A stretch of DNA of 64,000 bases, from contig NZ_FYEE01000002.1 of NCBI RefSeq assembly GCF_900187645.1, positions 318,639 to 382,638 of the forward strand, read 5' to 3'. Source of the DNA: Pseudomonas sp. Irchel 3E20. GTDB taxonomy: Bacteria > Pseudomonadota > Gammaproteobacteria > Pseudomonadales > Pseudomonadaceae. Made by a program: the position numbers and the translations under genes. The notes beneath the pieces are model-generated. The model was not told where the DNA came from. It saw nothing but the letters and a program-made list of their open reading frames with translations, and ran no database searches. Positions 22,295 to 31,995 of this stretch are shown piece after piece; positions within the stretch are counted from its first letter, which is position 1; each line of letters begins with the position of its first letter.

Positions 22295-22624
22295 ATGCGT
22301 ATAGCTCATCTCTCTTCCCTGGCCTTTGCCTTGCTGGCCAGCGCATCCCTCGCCGTGAATGCTGCACCTGTCAAAACAGAGACATCCGCACCCGTTGCCG
22401 TACAAGTCGCTCCCAGCGAACAGTCCTCCAGAATCGACCTTAACGCCGCCGATGTGCCGACTCTGCAACGCGAGCTTGCCGGGGTCGGGGAGGCTAAGGC
22501 CCGGGCCATCGTGGCTTACCGTGAAAGCAATGGCGCCTTTGCTTCGGTAGATGAGCTACTGGAAGTCAAGGGAATTGGCAAAGCTATCCTGGAAAAGAAC
22601 CGGGACAAGTTAGTCGTCAACTAA
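22295..22624 (+). CDS. comEA: ComEA-family helix-hairpin-helix DNA-binding protein
   Basis: A 109-residue periplasmic protein. A cleavable signal peptide (residues 1 to about 23, ending VNA) is followed by a flexible linker and a tandem helix-hairpin-helix domain (RIDLNAADVPTLQRELAGVG and GIGKAILEKN). In competent bacteria ComEA binds incoming DNA in the periplasm. Whether this strain is transformable cannot be read here. The gene lies right of wbpM as in other pseudomonads, and its 3' end overlaps the convergent TetR gene by 4 bases. The signal peptide fixes the start. Confidence 0.85.
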   Translation: MRIAHLSSLAFALLASASLAVNAAPVKTETSAPVAVQVAPSEQSSRIDLNAADVPTLQRELAGVGEAKARAIVAYRESNGAFASVDELLEVKGIGKAILEKNRDKLVVN

Positions 22625-23244
22625 GTGAGTGGGTTGTATGGGTGAGGCCGATCATTGATCGGCCTTTTTTGTGGGCCGCGGTTAGGTCGCGAAGTGTTCT
22701 GTTTCAGGTGTTCACGCACGGTGTCGAGAATTTGTTGACCCAGTTGCGGGTTCTGGACGCTGCGTGACAACAGTAGCGCCCCCACCAGGGCCGACATGAT
22801 GATGATGCTTTGTTCGCGGGCGTCAGGGCTGCCCAGGCTGTGTTCGACCTGCCGCAACCTGGCGTTGAGCACTGCGTCTGTGGTAGCGCTGGGCTGGCCG
22901 CGTTGGCCGAGTTCGGAGCACATCGTTGGCAGTGGGCAGCCTTGATGGGGGGAGGTGGCATGCCATTGGGAGAGGTAACTGTCGACAAAGGCCTCCAGCG
23001 GCTCGTCCTGGGCAAACAAGGTGGCGCAGTGGGCGTCCAGTTGGTCGCTGGCGACTTGCAGGGCTTTTTCCACCAGTTCGTCTTTGGATTTGAAATGGGA
23101 GTAAAAGCCGCCATGGGTCAGCCCCAGTGCTTTCATTAAAGGTTGCAGGCCTGTTGCGCCGATACCGTCGCGACGAAAGCGTGCCGAAGCTTCTTCAATA
23201 ATGCGTTGATGGGTTTGGGCTTTATGGTCTTGCGAATAACGCAT
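22621..23244 (-). CDS. TetR/AcrR-family transcriptional regulator
   Basis: A 207-residue repressor-type protein. The N-terminal helix-turn-helix sits at about residues 28-60 (GATGLQPLMKALGLTHGGFYSHFKSKDEL). The C-terminal ligand-binding part contains GCPLPTMCSELGQ, like the NemR/TetR_C_16 group that senses electrophiles through cysteine. No divergent target gene is obvious, so the regulon is unknown. The last codons overlap comEA and its terminator, leaving an unusual basic/Pro-rich tail. Confidence 0.85.
   Translation of the reverse strand: MRYSQDHKAQTHQRIIEEASARFRRDGIGATGLQPLMKALGLTHGGFYSHFKSKDELVEKALQVASDQLDAHCATLFAQDEPLEAFVDSYLSQWHATSPHQGCPLPTMCSELGQRGQPSATTDAVLNARLRQVEHSLGSPDAREQSIIIMSALVGALLLSRSVQNPQLGQQILDTVREHLKQNTSRPNRGPQKRPINDRPHPYNPLT
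22645..22670 (+). terminator. comEA rho-independent terminator
   Basis: GGCCGATC-ATT-GATCGGCC is followed by TTTTTT, about 20 bases after the comEA stop. It lies inside the 3' coding end of the convergent TetR gene. Confidence 0.88.
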
Positions 23245-23423
23245 TTAAGAAGTCTCCACAGCGGTGGGCCATCTTAACCAAGGTTAATTGGATGGTGACT
23301 GTACTTCTACTCCAATAAAGCACGCAGATCTACAACACGGATTGAGGTTTAACTGTCAGGCTTTTCCGTACTATTAGTTGTACAGGTTTTGTATAAGAAC
23401 TAATGGATGGCGGCGCAAAGTTA

Positions 23424-23453
23424 AAAACCCTTCACTTTGCAATGAAGGGTTTT
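23424..23453 (-). terminator. Terminator of the DUF2897 gene
   Basis: The inverted repeat AAAACCCTTCA/TGAAGGGTTTT with an 8-base loop lies about 20 bases beyond the stop of the small minus-strand gene. It ends in TTTTT on the minus strand. Confidence 0.8.
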
Positions 23454-23471
23454 ATTGATTAGGGCGTTGAA

Positions 23472-23639
23472 TTAGCGGTCTTGAGCGTCTTTGGCGTCCA
23501 TCTCGGCATTGCGCTCAGCCACGCGTTTGCGTTGCTCGTCGGTCAGTTCGACCTTGTTCGCGGTGTCGCGCAACATCATCAGGCCACCCACGATCGAGCC
23601 GATGGCAACGATCAGAATCATCCAGGCATACCAGGGCAT
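23472..23639 (-). CDS. DUF2897 family small membrane protein
   Basis: A 55-residue protein starting MPWYAWMILIVAIGSIVGGLM, a single N-terminal membrane helix, followed by a charged cytoplasmic tail rich in Glu, Arg and Lys. It matches the pattern of DUF2897 proteins found across Pseudomonas; no function is known to me. An AGGAGAA ribosome site stands just before the ATG on the minus strand, and its own terminator follows. Confidence 0.75.
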   Translation of the reverse strand: MPWYAWMILIVAIGSIVGGLMMLRDTANKVELTDEQRKRVAERNAEMDAKDAQDR

Positions 23640-23992
23640 AGGGTTCTCCTTGAGGGCAGCCTGTGGGGCGAGGGTCGCCGCGCAGCCTGCCTAACACTTT
23701 GAGCGATGGAAATTGGCAGTGGTTCCATTCTATGCCCGATACCGGCCCTTGGCCGCGACTGTTTCTCTGGCGCCCGACCAGGATGCTGAACCACACGGCG
23801 GTGAGTATCGCCAAGTGCGACAACTTAGCCATGTGCGCGTCGCATTAAAGATGAGCCCCCTCGCTGACACGTCTTAAGCGGCTTCTTTACGCGTTCTTTA
23901 TGTGCAGCCACAGCCCTCGATCTCGTTCCTTTACAGGCGCGGCGCGGACAATTGCGCAACAGGCGACCACCGCCATACCCCGGAGAAACTCC
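23640..23992. other. Intergenic region DUF2897-kdpF (353 bp)
   Basis: I see no supported gene. The right half should hold the kdp promoter. The clearest element is a TTCTTTA direct repeat at 23883-23900. The rest, about 23650-23860, shows no recognisable structure. Confidence 0.5.
23883..23900 (+). promoter_or_regulatory. Candidate KdpE binding site (11-bp-spaced direct repeat)
   Basis: TTCTTTA occurs twice, at 23883-23889 and 23894-23900, exactly 11 bases apart. This one-turn spacing is typical of OmpR/PhoB-class regulators such as KdpE. It lies 93 bases upstream of the kdpF ATG. The E. coli KdpE site is likewise T-rich. The assignment is inference. Confidence 0.45.
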
Positions 23993-24082
23993 ATGAATGT
24001 TCTGGACGCAGGGTCACTGCTGCTGGCAGTGGGGCTGTTCATTTATCTACTGGTTGCGCTGTTGCGCGCAGATCGGCACTAG
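23993..24082 (+). CDS. kdpF: KdpF, small stabilising subunit of the Kdp potassium ATPase
   Basis: A 29-residue single-helix protein (MNVLDAGSLLLAVGLFIYLL then VALLRADRH), the size and form of KdpF. It has a CGGAG ribosome site and is followed 8 bases later by kdpA. In E. coli KdpF stabilises the KdpABC complex in the membrane. It is easily missed because of its length, but context and composition support it. Confidence 0.88.
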   Translation: MNVLDAGSLLLAVGLFIYLLVALLRADRH

Positions 24083-24090
24083 GAGCGGCT

Positions 24091-25794
24091 ATGCACAGTT
24101 ATGACTATTGGCTGATCCTGGCCTTCTTTGCCCTGGTGCTGGTGCCGGCCCCCTTTCTGGGGCGCTTCTACTACAAGGTGATGGAAGGGCAACGCACCTG
24201 GCTGTCGCCGGTGCTCGGGCCGCTGGAGCGCGGCTGCTATCGCGTGGCCGGGGTCGACCCCCAGGCCGAACAGAGTTGGCAGAAGTACACCCTGGCCTTG
24301 CTCGCCTTCAACCTGGCCGGGTTCCTTTTGCTGTTCGCAATTCTGTTGTGGCAGAACTATTTGCCGCTCAACCCGCAGCAGTTGCCGGGGCAGGAGTGGA
24401 CACAGGCGTTCAACACCGCCGTCAGCTTCATGACCAACACCAACTGGCAGTCTTATAGCGGCGAGGCAACCCTGAGTTACTTCAGCCAGATGGCGGGCCT
24501 GACAGTGCAGAACTTCGTCAGCGCCGCCACCGGCCTGGCTGTGCTGGTGGCGCTGTGCCGTGGGATTGGCCGCAAGTCGGCGCAAACCCTGGGCAACTTC
24601 TGGGTTGATATGACCCGCGCCACCCTCTATGGCCTGTTGCCGCTGTGCCTGCTGCTGGCGCTGTTTCTGGTGTGGCAGGGTGTGCCGCAGACCTTTGCCC
24701 AGTACGTCCACGCGCTGACGGTGCAAGGGGCGGACCAAGTGATCCCCCTCGGCCCGGCCGCTAGCCAGATTGCCATCAAACAGTTGGGCACCAACGGCGG
24801 TGGTTTCTTCGGTGTCAATTCGGCCCACCCGTTCGAGAACCCGACCGCGTGGAGCAACCTGTTCGAGGTGGCGTCGATCATCTTGATCCCCGTGGCGTTG
24901 GTGTTCACCTTCGGCCACTACGTCAAGGACCTGCGCCAGAGCCGCGCGATCATCGCCTGCATGCTGGCCCTGTTCCTGATTGGCGGCGCGACGTCGCTGT
25001 GGGCCGAGTACCAGCCCAACCCGACCCTGGCCAACGCGGCGGTGGAGCAGACCGCGCCGCTCGAAGGCAAGGAAAGCCGCTTCGGCACCACCGCCACCGT
25101 GCTCTGGTCGGTGACCACCACCGCCGCGTCCAACGGTTCGGTCAACGCCATGCACGACAGCCTCAACCCGCTCAGTGGCATGGTCGCGCTGGTGAACATG
25201 ATGGTCGGCGAAGTGATCTTCGGCGGCGTCGGTGCGGGGCTCTACGGCATGTTGCTCAACGTGCTGATCGCGGTGTTCCTCGCCGGCCTGATGATTGGCC
25301 GCACCCCGGAATACCTGGGCAAAAAGCTGCAAGCGCGGGAAGTGAAGTTGCTGGTGGCGACCCTGCTGGTGATGCCCGTCGGCGTGCTGGTGCTCGGCGC
25401 CCTCGCCACCAGCCTGCCGGGGCCGGCCGCGGCGGTGAGCAACCCAGGGCCTCACGGCTTCAGCCAGTTGCTCTACGCCTACACCTCGGCCAGCGCCAAC
25501 AACGGCTCGGCGTTCGCAGGGCTTGGGGTCAACACCCCGTTCCACAACCTGATGCTGGGCCTGGGCATGTTGATCGGCCGCTTCGGCTACATCCTGCCGG
25601 TGCTGGCCCTGGCGGGCAGCCTGGCGATGAAGAAGCCGGCGCCCATCGGCCAAGACAGCTTCCCCACCCACGGCCCGCTCTTTGTCGCCCTGTTGACCGT
25701 GACCATTTTGCTGGTCGGCGGCCTGACCTTCCTGCCGAGCCTGGCACTGGGGCCGGTGGCTGAACAGCTGGGTCTGGCCGCGTTTGCCCATTGA
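24091..25794 (+). CDS. kdpA: KdpA, potassium-translocating subunit
   Basis: A 567-residue polytopic membrane protein of the superfamily of K+ transporters, which selects and conducts K+ in KdpFABC. Selectivity-filter-like loops are visible as [48 protein letters not shown] and [10 protein letters not shown]. The length is close to the usual 557-565. The ATG at 24091 with AGGAGCGGCT before it is chosen; the longer frame reads through kdpF. It is followed by kdpB after 17 bases. Confidence 0.97.
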   Translation: MHSYDYWLILAFFALVLVPAPFLGRFYYKVMEGQRTWLSPVLGPLERGCYRVAGVDPQAEQSWQKYTLALLAFNLAGFLLLFAILLWQNYLPLNPQQLPGQEWTQAFNTAVSFMTNTNWQSYSGEATLSYFSQMAGLTVQNFVSAATGLAVLVALCRGIGRKSAQTLGNFWVDMTRATLYGLLPLCLLLALFLVWQGVPQTFAQYVHALTVQGADQVIPLGPAASQIAIKQLGTNGGGFFGVNSAHPFENPTAWSNLFEVASIILIPVALVFTFGHYVKDLRQSRAIIACMLALFLIGGATSLWAEYQPNPTLANAAVEQTAPLEGKESRFGTTATVLWSVTTTAASNGSVNAMHDSLNPLSGMVALVNMMVGEVIFGGVGAGLYGMLLNVLIAVFLAGLMIGRTPEYLGKKLQAREVKLLVATLLVMPVGVLVLGALATSLPGPAAAVSNPGPHGFSQLLYAYTSASANNGSAFAGLGVNTPFHNLMLGLGMLIGRFGYILPVLALAGSLAMKKPAPIGQDSFPTHGPLFVALLTVTILLVGGLTFLPSLALGPVAEQLGLAAFAH

Positions 25795-25811
25795 GAGCGA
25801 GGGAATTGAAC

Positions 25812-27866
25812 ATGAACATGCCTGCACCCAAAGCCGTCGCCCACGTGGCGCCGCAAGCAAAAACCGCCTTCGCCGCCCTGTGGCGCCCGGCGTTGCGCCA
25901 AGCCTTCGTCAAGCTCGACCCGCGTCAGCTCAAACGCTCGCCGGTGATGCTGGTGGTGGAACTGACAGCCGTCTTCACCACCGTGCTGTGCTTTATCCCC
26001 GACCCGGCGGTGCCCACTGGCGTCGCCGCGCAAATCGCCCTGTGGCTGTGGTTCACCGTGCTCTTTGCCAATTTTGCCGAGGCCCTGGCCGAGGGGCGCG
26101 GCAAAGCCCGCGCCGATAGCCTCAAGGCCGGCAGCGAAGGCATGAGCGCACGGCGCAAGAAGGCCGACGGCAGTTTTGAAGTGCTGCCTGCCACCCGTTT
26201 GCGCAAGGGCGATGTGGTGCGCGTCGAGGCCGGGGAGATGATCCCCGGTGATGGCGAAGTGATCGAAGGCATCGCCGCCGTCAACGAAGCGGCCATTACC
26301 GGCGAGTCGGCACCGGTGATCCGTGAATCCGGCGGCGACCGCTCGGCCGTCACCGGCAACACGCGATTGGTGTCCGATTGGCTGCTGGTGCGCATCACCG
26401 CCAACCCCGGCGAGTCCACCCTGGACCGCATGATCGCCCTGGTCGAAGGCGCCAAGCGGCAGAAAACCCCCAACGAAGTGGCGCTGGACATCCTGCTGAT
26501 CGGCCTGACCCTGATCTTCCTGGTGGTCGTGGTCACGCTGCAACCGTTCGCCCGCTTCGCCGAGGGCAATGTGCCCCTGGTGTTCCTGGTGGCGCTGCTG
26601 GTGACCCTGATCCCCACCACCATCGGCGGCCTGCTTTCGGCCATCGGCATCGCCGGCATGGATCGCCTGGTGCGCCTGAACGTGATCGCCAAGTCCGGCC
26701 GGGCGGTGGAAGCGGCGGGCGACGTGCACGTGCTGATGCTCGACAAGACCGGCACCATCACCTTTGGCAACCGCCGCTGCACCGCGATCTACGCCGCCCC
26801 CGGCGTCAGCGCCAAGGCCTTGGCCGAAGGCGCGTTGATGGCCTCCCTGGCCGACGAGACGGCCGAGGGCAAGTCCGTGGTTGATTTTCTGCGCGGCTTG
26901 CACCCGCAAGTGGAGCCGCCGTTGCACACCTTGACCGCCGTGCCGTTCAGCGCCGAAACGCGCCTGTCGGGCGTGGACTACCAGGGCCACGTGTACCGCA
27001 AGGGCGCGGTGGATTCGGTGTTGGCCTTCATCGGCCAACAGCGCAGCGACGTGCTGCCGGCGCTGTCGCGGGAAATCGACAAGATCGCCCAAAGCGGCGG
27101 CACGCCGTTGCTGGTGTGCCTCGACGGCCAGTTGTTGGGCGCCATTCACCTCAAGGACGTGGTCAAACCCGGCATCCGCGAGCGTTTTGCGCAGTTGCGC
27201 AAGTTGGGTATTCGCACCGTGATGGTCACCGGCGACAACCCGCTGACCGCCGCCGCCATTGCTGCCGAGGCGGGCGTGGACGACGTGCTGGCCGAGGCCA
27301 CGCCGGAGAAAAAACTGGCGCGCATTCGCCATGAGCAAAACGATGGCCGTTTGGTCGCCATGTGCGGCGACGGCGCCAACGATGCCCCGGCCCTGGCCCA
27401 GGCTGACGTGGGCATGGCCATGAACGACGGCACCCAGGCAGCCCGCGAGGCGGCCAACATGGTCGACCTGGACAGCGACCCAACCAAGCTGCTGGACGTG
27501 GTGCAAATCGGCAAGGAGCTGCTGGTGACCCGTGGCGCCCTGACCACGTTCTCCATCGCCAACGACGTGGCCAAGTACTTCGCCATCCTGCCGGCGCTGT
27601 TCGCGGCGATTTATCCACAGCTGGGCGTGCTCAATGTGATGCAACTGAGCAGCCCGCAGAGCGCGATCCTCTCGGCGATTGTGTTCAACGCCCTGATTAT
27701 CGTGGTGCTAATCCCCCTGGCGCTGCGCGGGGTGCGGGTACAAGCGGCCAGTGCGGTGCACCTGTTGCGGCGCAACCTGCTGATTTATGGCGTGGGTGGT
27801 TTGGTGGCGCCGTTCGTGGGGATCAAGTTGATCGACCTGCTGCTGACGGCACTGCACCTGGTGTGA
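25812..27866 (+). CDS. kdpB: KdpB, P-type ATPase subunit
   Basis: A 684-residue P-type ATPase subunit that powers K+ uptake. The phosphorylated aspartate is Asp311 in DKTGT. TGES (actuator) lies upstream, and [19 protein letters not shown] (hinge) and the characteristic KdpB membrane helices ([20 protein letters not shown]) follow. The start MNMPAPKA was chosen after GGGAATTG; a frame from 25791 would overlap the kdpA stop. Complete, with no visible defect. Confidence 0.98.
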   Translation: MNMPAPKAVAHVAPQAKTAFAALWRPALRQAFVKLDPRQLKRSPVMLVVELTAVFTTVLCFIPDPAVPTGVAAQIALWLWFTVLFANFAEALAEGRGKARADSLKAGSEGMSARRKKADGSFEVLPATRLRKGDVVRVEAGEMIPGDGEVIEGIAAVNEAAITGESAPVIRESGGDRSAVTGNTRLVSDWLLVRITANPGESTLDRMIALVEGAKRQKTPNEVALDILLIGLTLIFLVVVVTLQPFARFAEGNVPLVFLVALLVTLIPTTIGGLLSAIGIAGMDRLVRLNVIAKSGRAVEAAGDVHVLMLDKTGTITFGNRRCTAIYAAPGVSAKALAEGALMASLADETAEGKSVVDFLRGLHPQVEPPLHTLTAVPFSAETRLSGVDYQGHVYRKGAVDSVLAFIGQQRSDVLPALSREIDKIAQSGGTPLLVCLDGQLLGAIHLKDVVKPGIRERFAQLRKLGIRTVMVTGDNPLTAAAIAAEAGVDDVLAEATPEKKLARIRHEQNDGRLVAMCGDGANDAPALAQADVGMAMNDGTQAAREAANMVDLDSDPTKLLDVVQIGKELLVTRGALTTFSIANDVAKYFAILPALFAAIYPQLGVLNVMQLSSPQSAILSAIVFNALIIVVLIPLALRGVRVQAASAVHLLRRNLLIYGVGGLVAPFVGIKLIDLLLTALHLV

Positions 27867-27914
27867 GTGCTGGTCACAGTGCTGAATCTGTTCTCTGGAA
27901 ACGAGGAAATTGAT

Positions 27915-28460
27915 ATGTCGACTGTAGTGCGTCCGGCCTTGAGCCTGATTATTTTGATGACCCTGATTACCGGCGTGGCCTATCCCCTGGTGGTCACAGG
28001 CGTGGCCCAAGTGGCGTTCCCCGAACAGGCCAATGGCAGCCTGGTGCGTGATGAGGCGGGTAAGGTGCGCGGATCTGCGCTGATCGCCCAGGATTTCACC
28101 GGCAATGCGTGGTTCCACCCGCGGCCCTCGGCGGGGGCCTTCGCCACGGTGGCGAGCGGGGCCAGCAACCTGGCACCGAGCAACCCGGCCCTGGCCACCC
28201 GCGTCATCGACGACGCCAACAAACAGCAAGTGCCCGGCCAAGGCCCGGTGCCGCTGGCGCTGTTGACCACCTCCGGCAGCGGCCTCGATCCACACTTGCC
28301 ACCCGAGGCAATTGGCTATCAACTGGCGCGAGTCGCCGCCGCCCGCAACCTGCCCGTGGCGACCCTGGCGCAGTTGCTGGACGAGCACATCGAACAACCC
28401 CTGGTGGGGCCGCCGGTGGTCAACGTGCTGGCGCTGAACCGGGCTCTGGAAAAGTTGTAG
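27915..28460 (+). CDS. kdpC: KdpC, assembly/accessory subunit
   Basis: A 181-residue protein with one N-terminal membrane helix ([21 protein letters not shown]) and a periplasmic/soluble domain with the family stretch [19 protein letters not shown] and [15 protein letters not shown]. The ATG at 27915 has an AACGAGGAAATTG ribosome site. It completes the kdpFABC pump operon. A 47-base inverted-repeat region separates it from kdpD. Confidence 0.96.
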   Translation: MSTVVRPALSLIILMTLITGVAYPLVVTGVAQVAFPEQANGSLVRDEAGKVRGSALIAQDFTGNAWFHPRPSAGAFATVASGASNLAPSNPALATRVIDDANKQQVPGQGPVPLALLTTSGSGLDPHLPPEAIGYQLARVAAARNLPVATLAQLLDEHIEQPLVGPPVVNVLALNRALEKL

Positions 28461-28475
28461 AGCCGTAGGGCAGCA

Positions 28476-28522
28476 TCGCGGGCCGGCCGCTCCCTCTTTA
28501 GGATGAGAGCGCCGGCCCGCGA
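28476..28522 (+). repeat. 12-bp perfect inverted repeat between kdpC and kdpD
   Basis: TCGCGGGCCGGC (28476-28487) and its exact complement GCCGGCCCGCGA (28511-28522) enclose 23 bases. There is no T-run, so it is not a standard terminator. It could tune pump-versus-sensor expression by mRNA stability or partial termination. Confidence 0.6.
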
Positions 28523-28573
28523 CGACGGTTGCGAAAACCCCATATAACCACCCGCAAACAAGGGACCCTTTTG

Positions 28574-31231
28574 ATGAGCAACGCCACCCGCGCCGACGCC
28601 CTGTTAGCCGACCTGCCACGGGACGGTCGCGGCCGCCTCAAGGTCTTTCTGGGCGCTGCTCCCGGCGTGGGCAAAACCTACGCCATGCTTCAGGCCGCCC
28701 ACACCCAGTTGCGTCAAGGGGTGAAGGTGCTGGCGGGCGTGGTGGAAACCCATGGCCGCGCCGAAACCGAAGCCCTGCTCGCCGGCCTGCCCCAGCAACC
28801 CTTGGTGCGCTCGGAATACCGCGGCGTGGTGCTGGAGGAAATGGACCTCGACGGCTTGCTCCAGGCCAAGCCGCAACTGGTGTTGGTGGACGAACTGGCC
28901 CACAGCAACGCCCCCGGCAGCCGCCATGCCAAGCGCTGGCAGGATATCCAGGAACTGCTGGCCGCCGGCATCGACGTGTACACCACGGTCAACGTCCAGC
29001 ACCTGGAAAGCCTCAACGACCAGGTGCGCGGCATCACCGGCGTGCAGGTGCGCGAGACGCTCCCCGATTGGGTGCTGCAAGAAGCCTTCGAGCTGCTGCT
29101 GATCGACTTGCCACCCCGCGAACTGCTGGAGCGCCTGCGCGACGGCAAGGTCTACGTGCCGGAGCAGGCGCGGGCCGCCATCGACGCGTTTTTTACCCAG
29201 ACCAACCTCACCGCCCTGCGGGAGCTGGCGATGCAGACCGCTGCCGCCCAGGTGGACGACGACCTGGCCCTGGGCTATCGCCAATTGGGCCAAGCCGCAC
29301 CCGCGGTGCGCGGGCGCTTGCTGGTGGGCGTGGACGGCGACAGCCAGGCCGAACGCCTGGTGCGCCATGCTAGCCGCGTGGCGCGGCGCCGGCATTTGCC
29401 CTGGAGCCTGGTGCATGTGGACAACGGTCGGGTGGCCGATGAGCAATCACGCCTGCGCCTGCAAAGCGCCCAGCAACTGGCCGAACGCCTGGGCGGCGAA
29501 GTGGTGCTGCTGCGCGCCGGCGAAGTGGCCAAGACCCTGATCCAGCACGCCGGCGAGCGCCGTGCCAGTTTGTTGCTGGTGGGCCAGTCGCGGCCCCGTT
29601 TGCGGCGCCGATTGCTCGGTGGAGGCTTGGCCTCGCGCTTGCTGCGCGATGCCCGGGGCCTGGAAATCAACGTGCTGGACAGCGACACCGACCAGCCACC
29701 GCCGCGCTCGCGGGCGGCCCACACCCTGGTGTGGTTCGACTATGCCCTGGCGGTACTGGCTACGCTGCTGGCCAGTGCCTTGGCCTGGGGCGTGGCCAGT
29801 GTGCTGCCGTTGCCCAACATCTCCCTGGTGTTCCTCGCGGCGGTGCTGCTGGTGGCGGTGCGCAGCAGCCTCGGCCCGGCGCTGGTGTGCGCGGCGCTGT
29901 CGTTCCTGACCTATGACTTTCTGTTTATCCCGCCGAATTTCTCCCTGAGCATCCAGCGCGAAGAAGACGTGCTGACCCTGTTGTTCTTCCTGCTGATGGC
30001 GGCGCTCACCGGTAACCTCGCAGCCCGCCAGCGCCAGCAATTGCGGGCGTTGCGCGACACCCAGGAGGAAACCAGCGAACTGCTCGACCTGTCGCGCAAA
30101 CTCACCGCCGCCACCGACCGGCGGGCGGTCATCAGCGCAGCGGCGCAGCACTTGGAAGGCTGGCGCGATGTGCAACTGTGCCTGGTCAACCGCCAGGGCC
30201 AGGCTGCCGACGGCTGGCAAGTGGAAAGCGGTGGCCCGTTGCAACTGAACGAGACCGAACGCGCCGCCGCCGATTGGGCCTGGCAACACGACCAAGCGGC
30301 GGGCCTGGGCACCGGCACGTTGCCGTTCGGGCGTTGGTGGTGGTGGCCGCTGTCGGTGGACGATGGTCCGCTTGGCCTGCTGGGCGTCTCGACCCACGAT
30401 GGCTTGCCCCTGAGCGGCCAGCGTCGGCGTTTGTTGACCGCGTTGAGCCAGCCGCTGGCCCAGGCCCTGGCCCGCGCCCAATTGGCGCAAGACTTGGAAG
30501 CAGCGCGCCTGCACGGCGAAACCGAACAACTGCGCAGCGCGCTGCTGGCGTCGGTGTCCCATGACCTGCGCACACCGCTGACGTCCATGCGCGGCAGCAT
30601 CGATAGCCTCTTGGCGCTGGGTGAGGCGATCCCGCTGGAAGATCGCCGTGAACTGCTCGAAGGCACCCGCGACGAAGCCGAGCGCCTGGACCGCTACATC
30701 CAGAACCTGCTGGACATGACGCGCCTGGGCCACGGCGCCCTGAAACTGGCCCGCGACTGGGTGTCGCCGGCCGACATCGCCGGCAGTGCCTTGAACCGTT
30801 TGCGCACGGTGCTGGCGCCGTTGCAGGTCAACGTCGACGTGCCGGGCACCTTGCCGCTGCTGTATGTGCACGCGGCACTGATCGAACAGGCGCTGGTCAA
30901 TGTATTGGAGAACGCGGCGCGGTTTTCGCCGCCCCACGGGCGTTTGCAATTGAGCGCAGGGGCGGGCGACGAGGAGTTGTTTTTCACCGTTTGTGATGAA
31001 GGTCCGGGTATCCCTGAAGAGGACCGGGCGAAGATTTTCGACATGTTCTACACCGCCGCCCGGGGTGACCGGGGCGGGCAGGGCACAGGCCTGGGGCTGG
31101 CGATCTGCCAAGGGATGGTCGGCGCCCACGGTGGGCGCATCAGCGTCGGCGATGGCATCGACGGCCGAGGAACCTGCATCACGCTGCACCTGCCGCTGGC
31201 CACCCAACCGCCATTGGACGGTGAAGCCTGA
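28574..31231 (+). CDS. kdpD: KdpD, potassium-responsive sensor histidine kinase
   Basis: An 885-residue membrane kinase. The order is a KdpD N-terminal domain with Walker A GAAPGVGKT (residues 27-35), a UspA-like domain, four membrane helices (about 395-490), a GAF-like region, HisKA with the phospho-acceptor His663 (SVSHDLRTPL), and an HATPase with DEGPGIPEEDR and GTGLGLAICQG. It phosphorylates KdpE under K+ limitation or salt stress. The ATG at 28574 matches the common MSN start. It is downstream of kdpFABC and followed by kdpE. Confidence 0.97.
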   Translation: MSNATRADALLADLPRDGRGRLKVFLGAAPGVGKTYAMLQAAHTQLRQGVKVLAGVVETHGRAETEALLAGLPQQPLVRSEYRGVVLEEMDLDGLLQAKPQLVLVDELAHSNAPGSRHAKRWQDIQELLAAGIDVYTTVNVQHLESLNDQVRGITGVQVRETLPDWVLQEAFELLLIDLPPRELLERLRDGKVYVPEQARAAIDAFFTQTNLTALRELAMQTAAAQVDDDLALGYRQLGQAAPAVRGRLLVGVDGDSQAERLVRHASRVARRRHLPWSLVHVDNGRVADEQSRLRLQSAQQLAERLGGEVVLLRAGEVAKTLIQHAGERRASLLLVGQSRPRLRRRLLGGGLASRLLRDARGLEINVLDSDTDQPPPRSRAAHTLVWFDYALAVLATLLASALAWGVASVLPLPNISLVFLAAVLLVAVRSSLGPALVCAALSFLTYDFLFIPPNFSLSIQREEDVLTLLFFLLMAALTGNLAARQRQQLRALRDTQEETSELLDLSRKLTAATDRRAVISAAAQHLEGWRDVQLCLVNRQGQAADGWQVESGGPLQLNETERAAADWAWQHDQAAGLGTGTLPFGRWWWWPLSVDDGPLGLLGVSTHDGLPLSGQRRRLLTALSQPLAQALARAQLAQDLEAARLHGETEQLRSALLASVSHDLRTPLTSMRGSIDSLLALGEAIPLEDRRELLEGTRDEAERLDRYIQNLLDMTRLGHGALKLARDWVSPADIAGSALNRLRTVLAPLQVNVDVPGTLPLLYVHAALIEQALVNVLENAARFSPPHGRLQLSAGAGDEELFFTVCDEGPGIPEEDRAKIFDMFYTAARGDRGGQGTGLGLAICQGMVGAHGGRISVGDGIDGRGTCITLHLPLATQPPLDGEA

Positions 31232-31278
31232 AGCCGCCTGCGCTACTCTTTTGCCACTTTTTGCTTTGAATGGATGCC

Positions 31279-31968
31279 ATGAGCCAGACCGCGACCATTT
31301 TGGTCATCGACGACGAACCGCAGATCCGCAAGTTTCTACGTATCAGCCTCGCCTCCCAGGGCTACAAAGTGTTGGAGGCGGGCACCGGCACTGAAGGCCT
31401 GGCCCAGGCCGCGCTAAACCAGCCGGATTTACTGGTGCTTGACCTGGGCCTGCCGGACATGGACGGCCAGCAGGTGCTGCGTGAGTTGCGCCAATGGTCC
31501 AGCATGCCGGTGCTGGTGCTGTCGGTGCGCGCCAGCGAGGGGCAGAAGGTCGATGCCCTGGACGGCGGCGCCAACGACTACGTGACCAAGCCGTTCGGCA
31601 TTCAGGAATTCCTCGCTCGGGTGCGCGCCCTGCTGCGCCAGGCCCCCACCGGCGAAGCGCCGCAAGCGGCGCTGACCTTCGGCCCGCTGACCATCGACCT
31701 GGCGTACCGCCGCGTGGTCTTGGACGGCGCCCAAGTGGCCCTGACCCGCAAGGAATACGCGGTGCTGGCGCAACTGGCGCGCCACCCCGGGCGCGTGATT
31801 ACCCAACAGCAATTGCTCAAGGACATTTGGGGCCCGACCCACACCGAAGACAGCCATTACCTGCGCATCGTGGTGGGGCACTTACGGCAGAAACTCGCCG
31901 ACGACCCCACCAACCCGCGGTTCATCCTGACCGAGGCGGGGGTGGGGTATCGGTTGTTGGCGCCGTAA
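31279..31968 (+). CDS. kdpE: KdpE, OmpR-family response regulator
   Basis: A 229-residue regulator. The receiver domain has acidic pocket Asp11/Asp12 and phospho-acceptor Asp55 (LVLDLGLPDMDG), with Lys in TKPFG. The C-terminal winged helix shows ALTRKEYAVLAQLARHPGRVI and HYLRIVVGHLRQKL. It activates kdpFABC. The ATG at 31270 is an alternative start adding three residues. It ends tail-to-tail with the patatin gene, 27 bases away, with no clear terminator between. Confidence 0.96.
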   Translation: MSQTATILVIDDEPQIRKFLRISLASQGYKVLEAGTGTEGLAQAALNQPDLLVLDLGLPDMDGQQVLRELRQWSSMPVLVLSVRASEGQKVDALDGGANDYVTKPFGIQEFLARVRALLRQAPTGEAPQAALTFGPLTIDLAYRRVVLDGAQVALTRKEYAVLAQLARHPGRVITQQQLLKDIWGPTHTEDSHYLRIVVGHLRQKLADDPTNPRFILTEAGVGYRLLAP

Positions 31969-31995
31969 CCACCGTTGTTACCACGACGGCGGCGG

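Noticed and set aside
25587..27644. A 685-codon minus-strand frame across kdpB
   Set aside because: It covers the clear kdpB ATPase motifs on the other strand, and the product is low-complexity His/Gln-rich.
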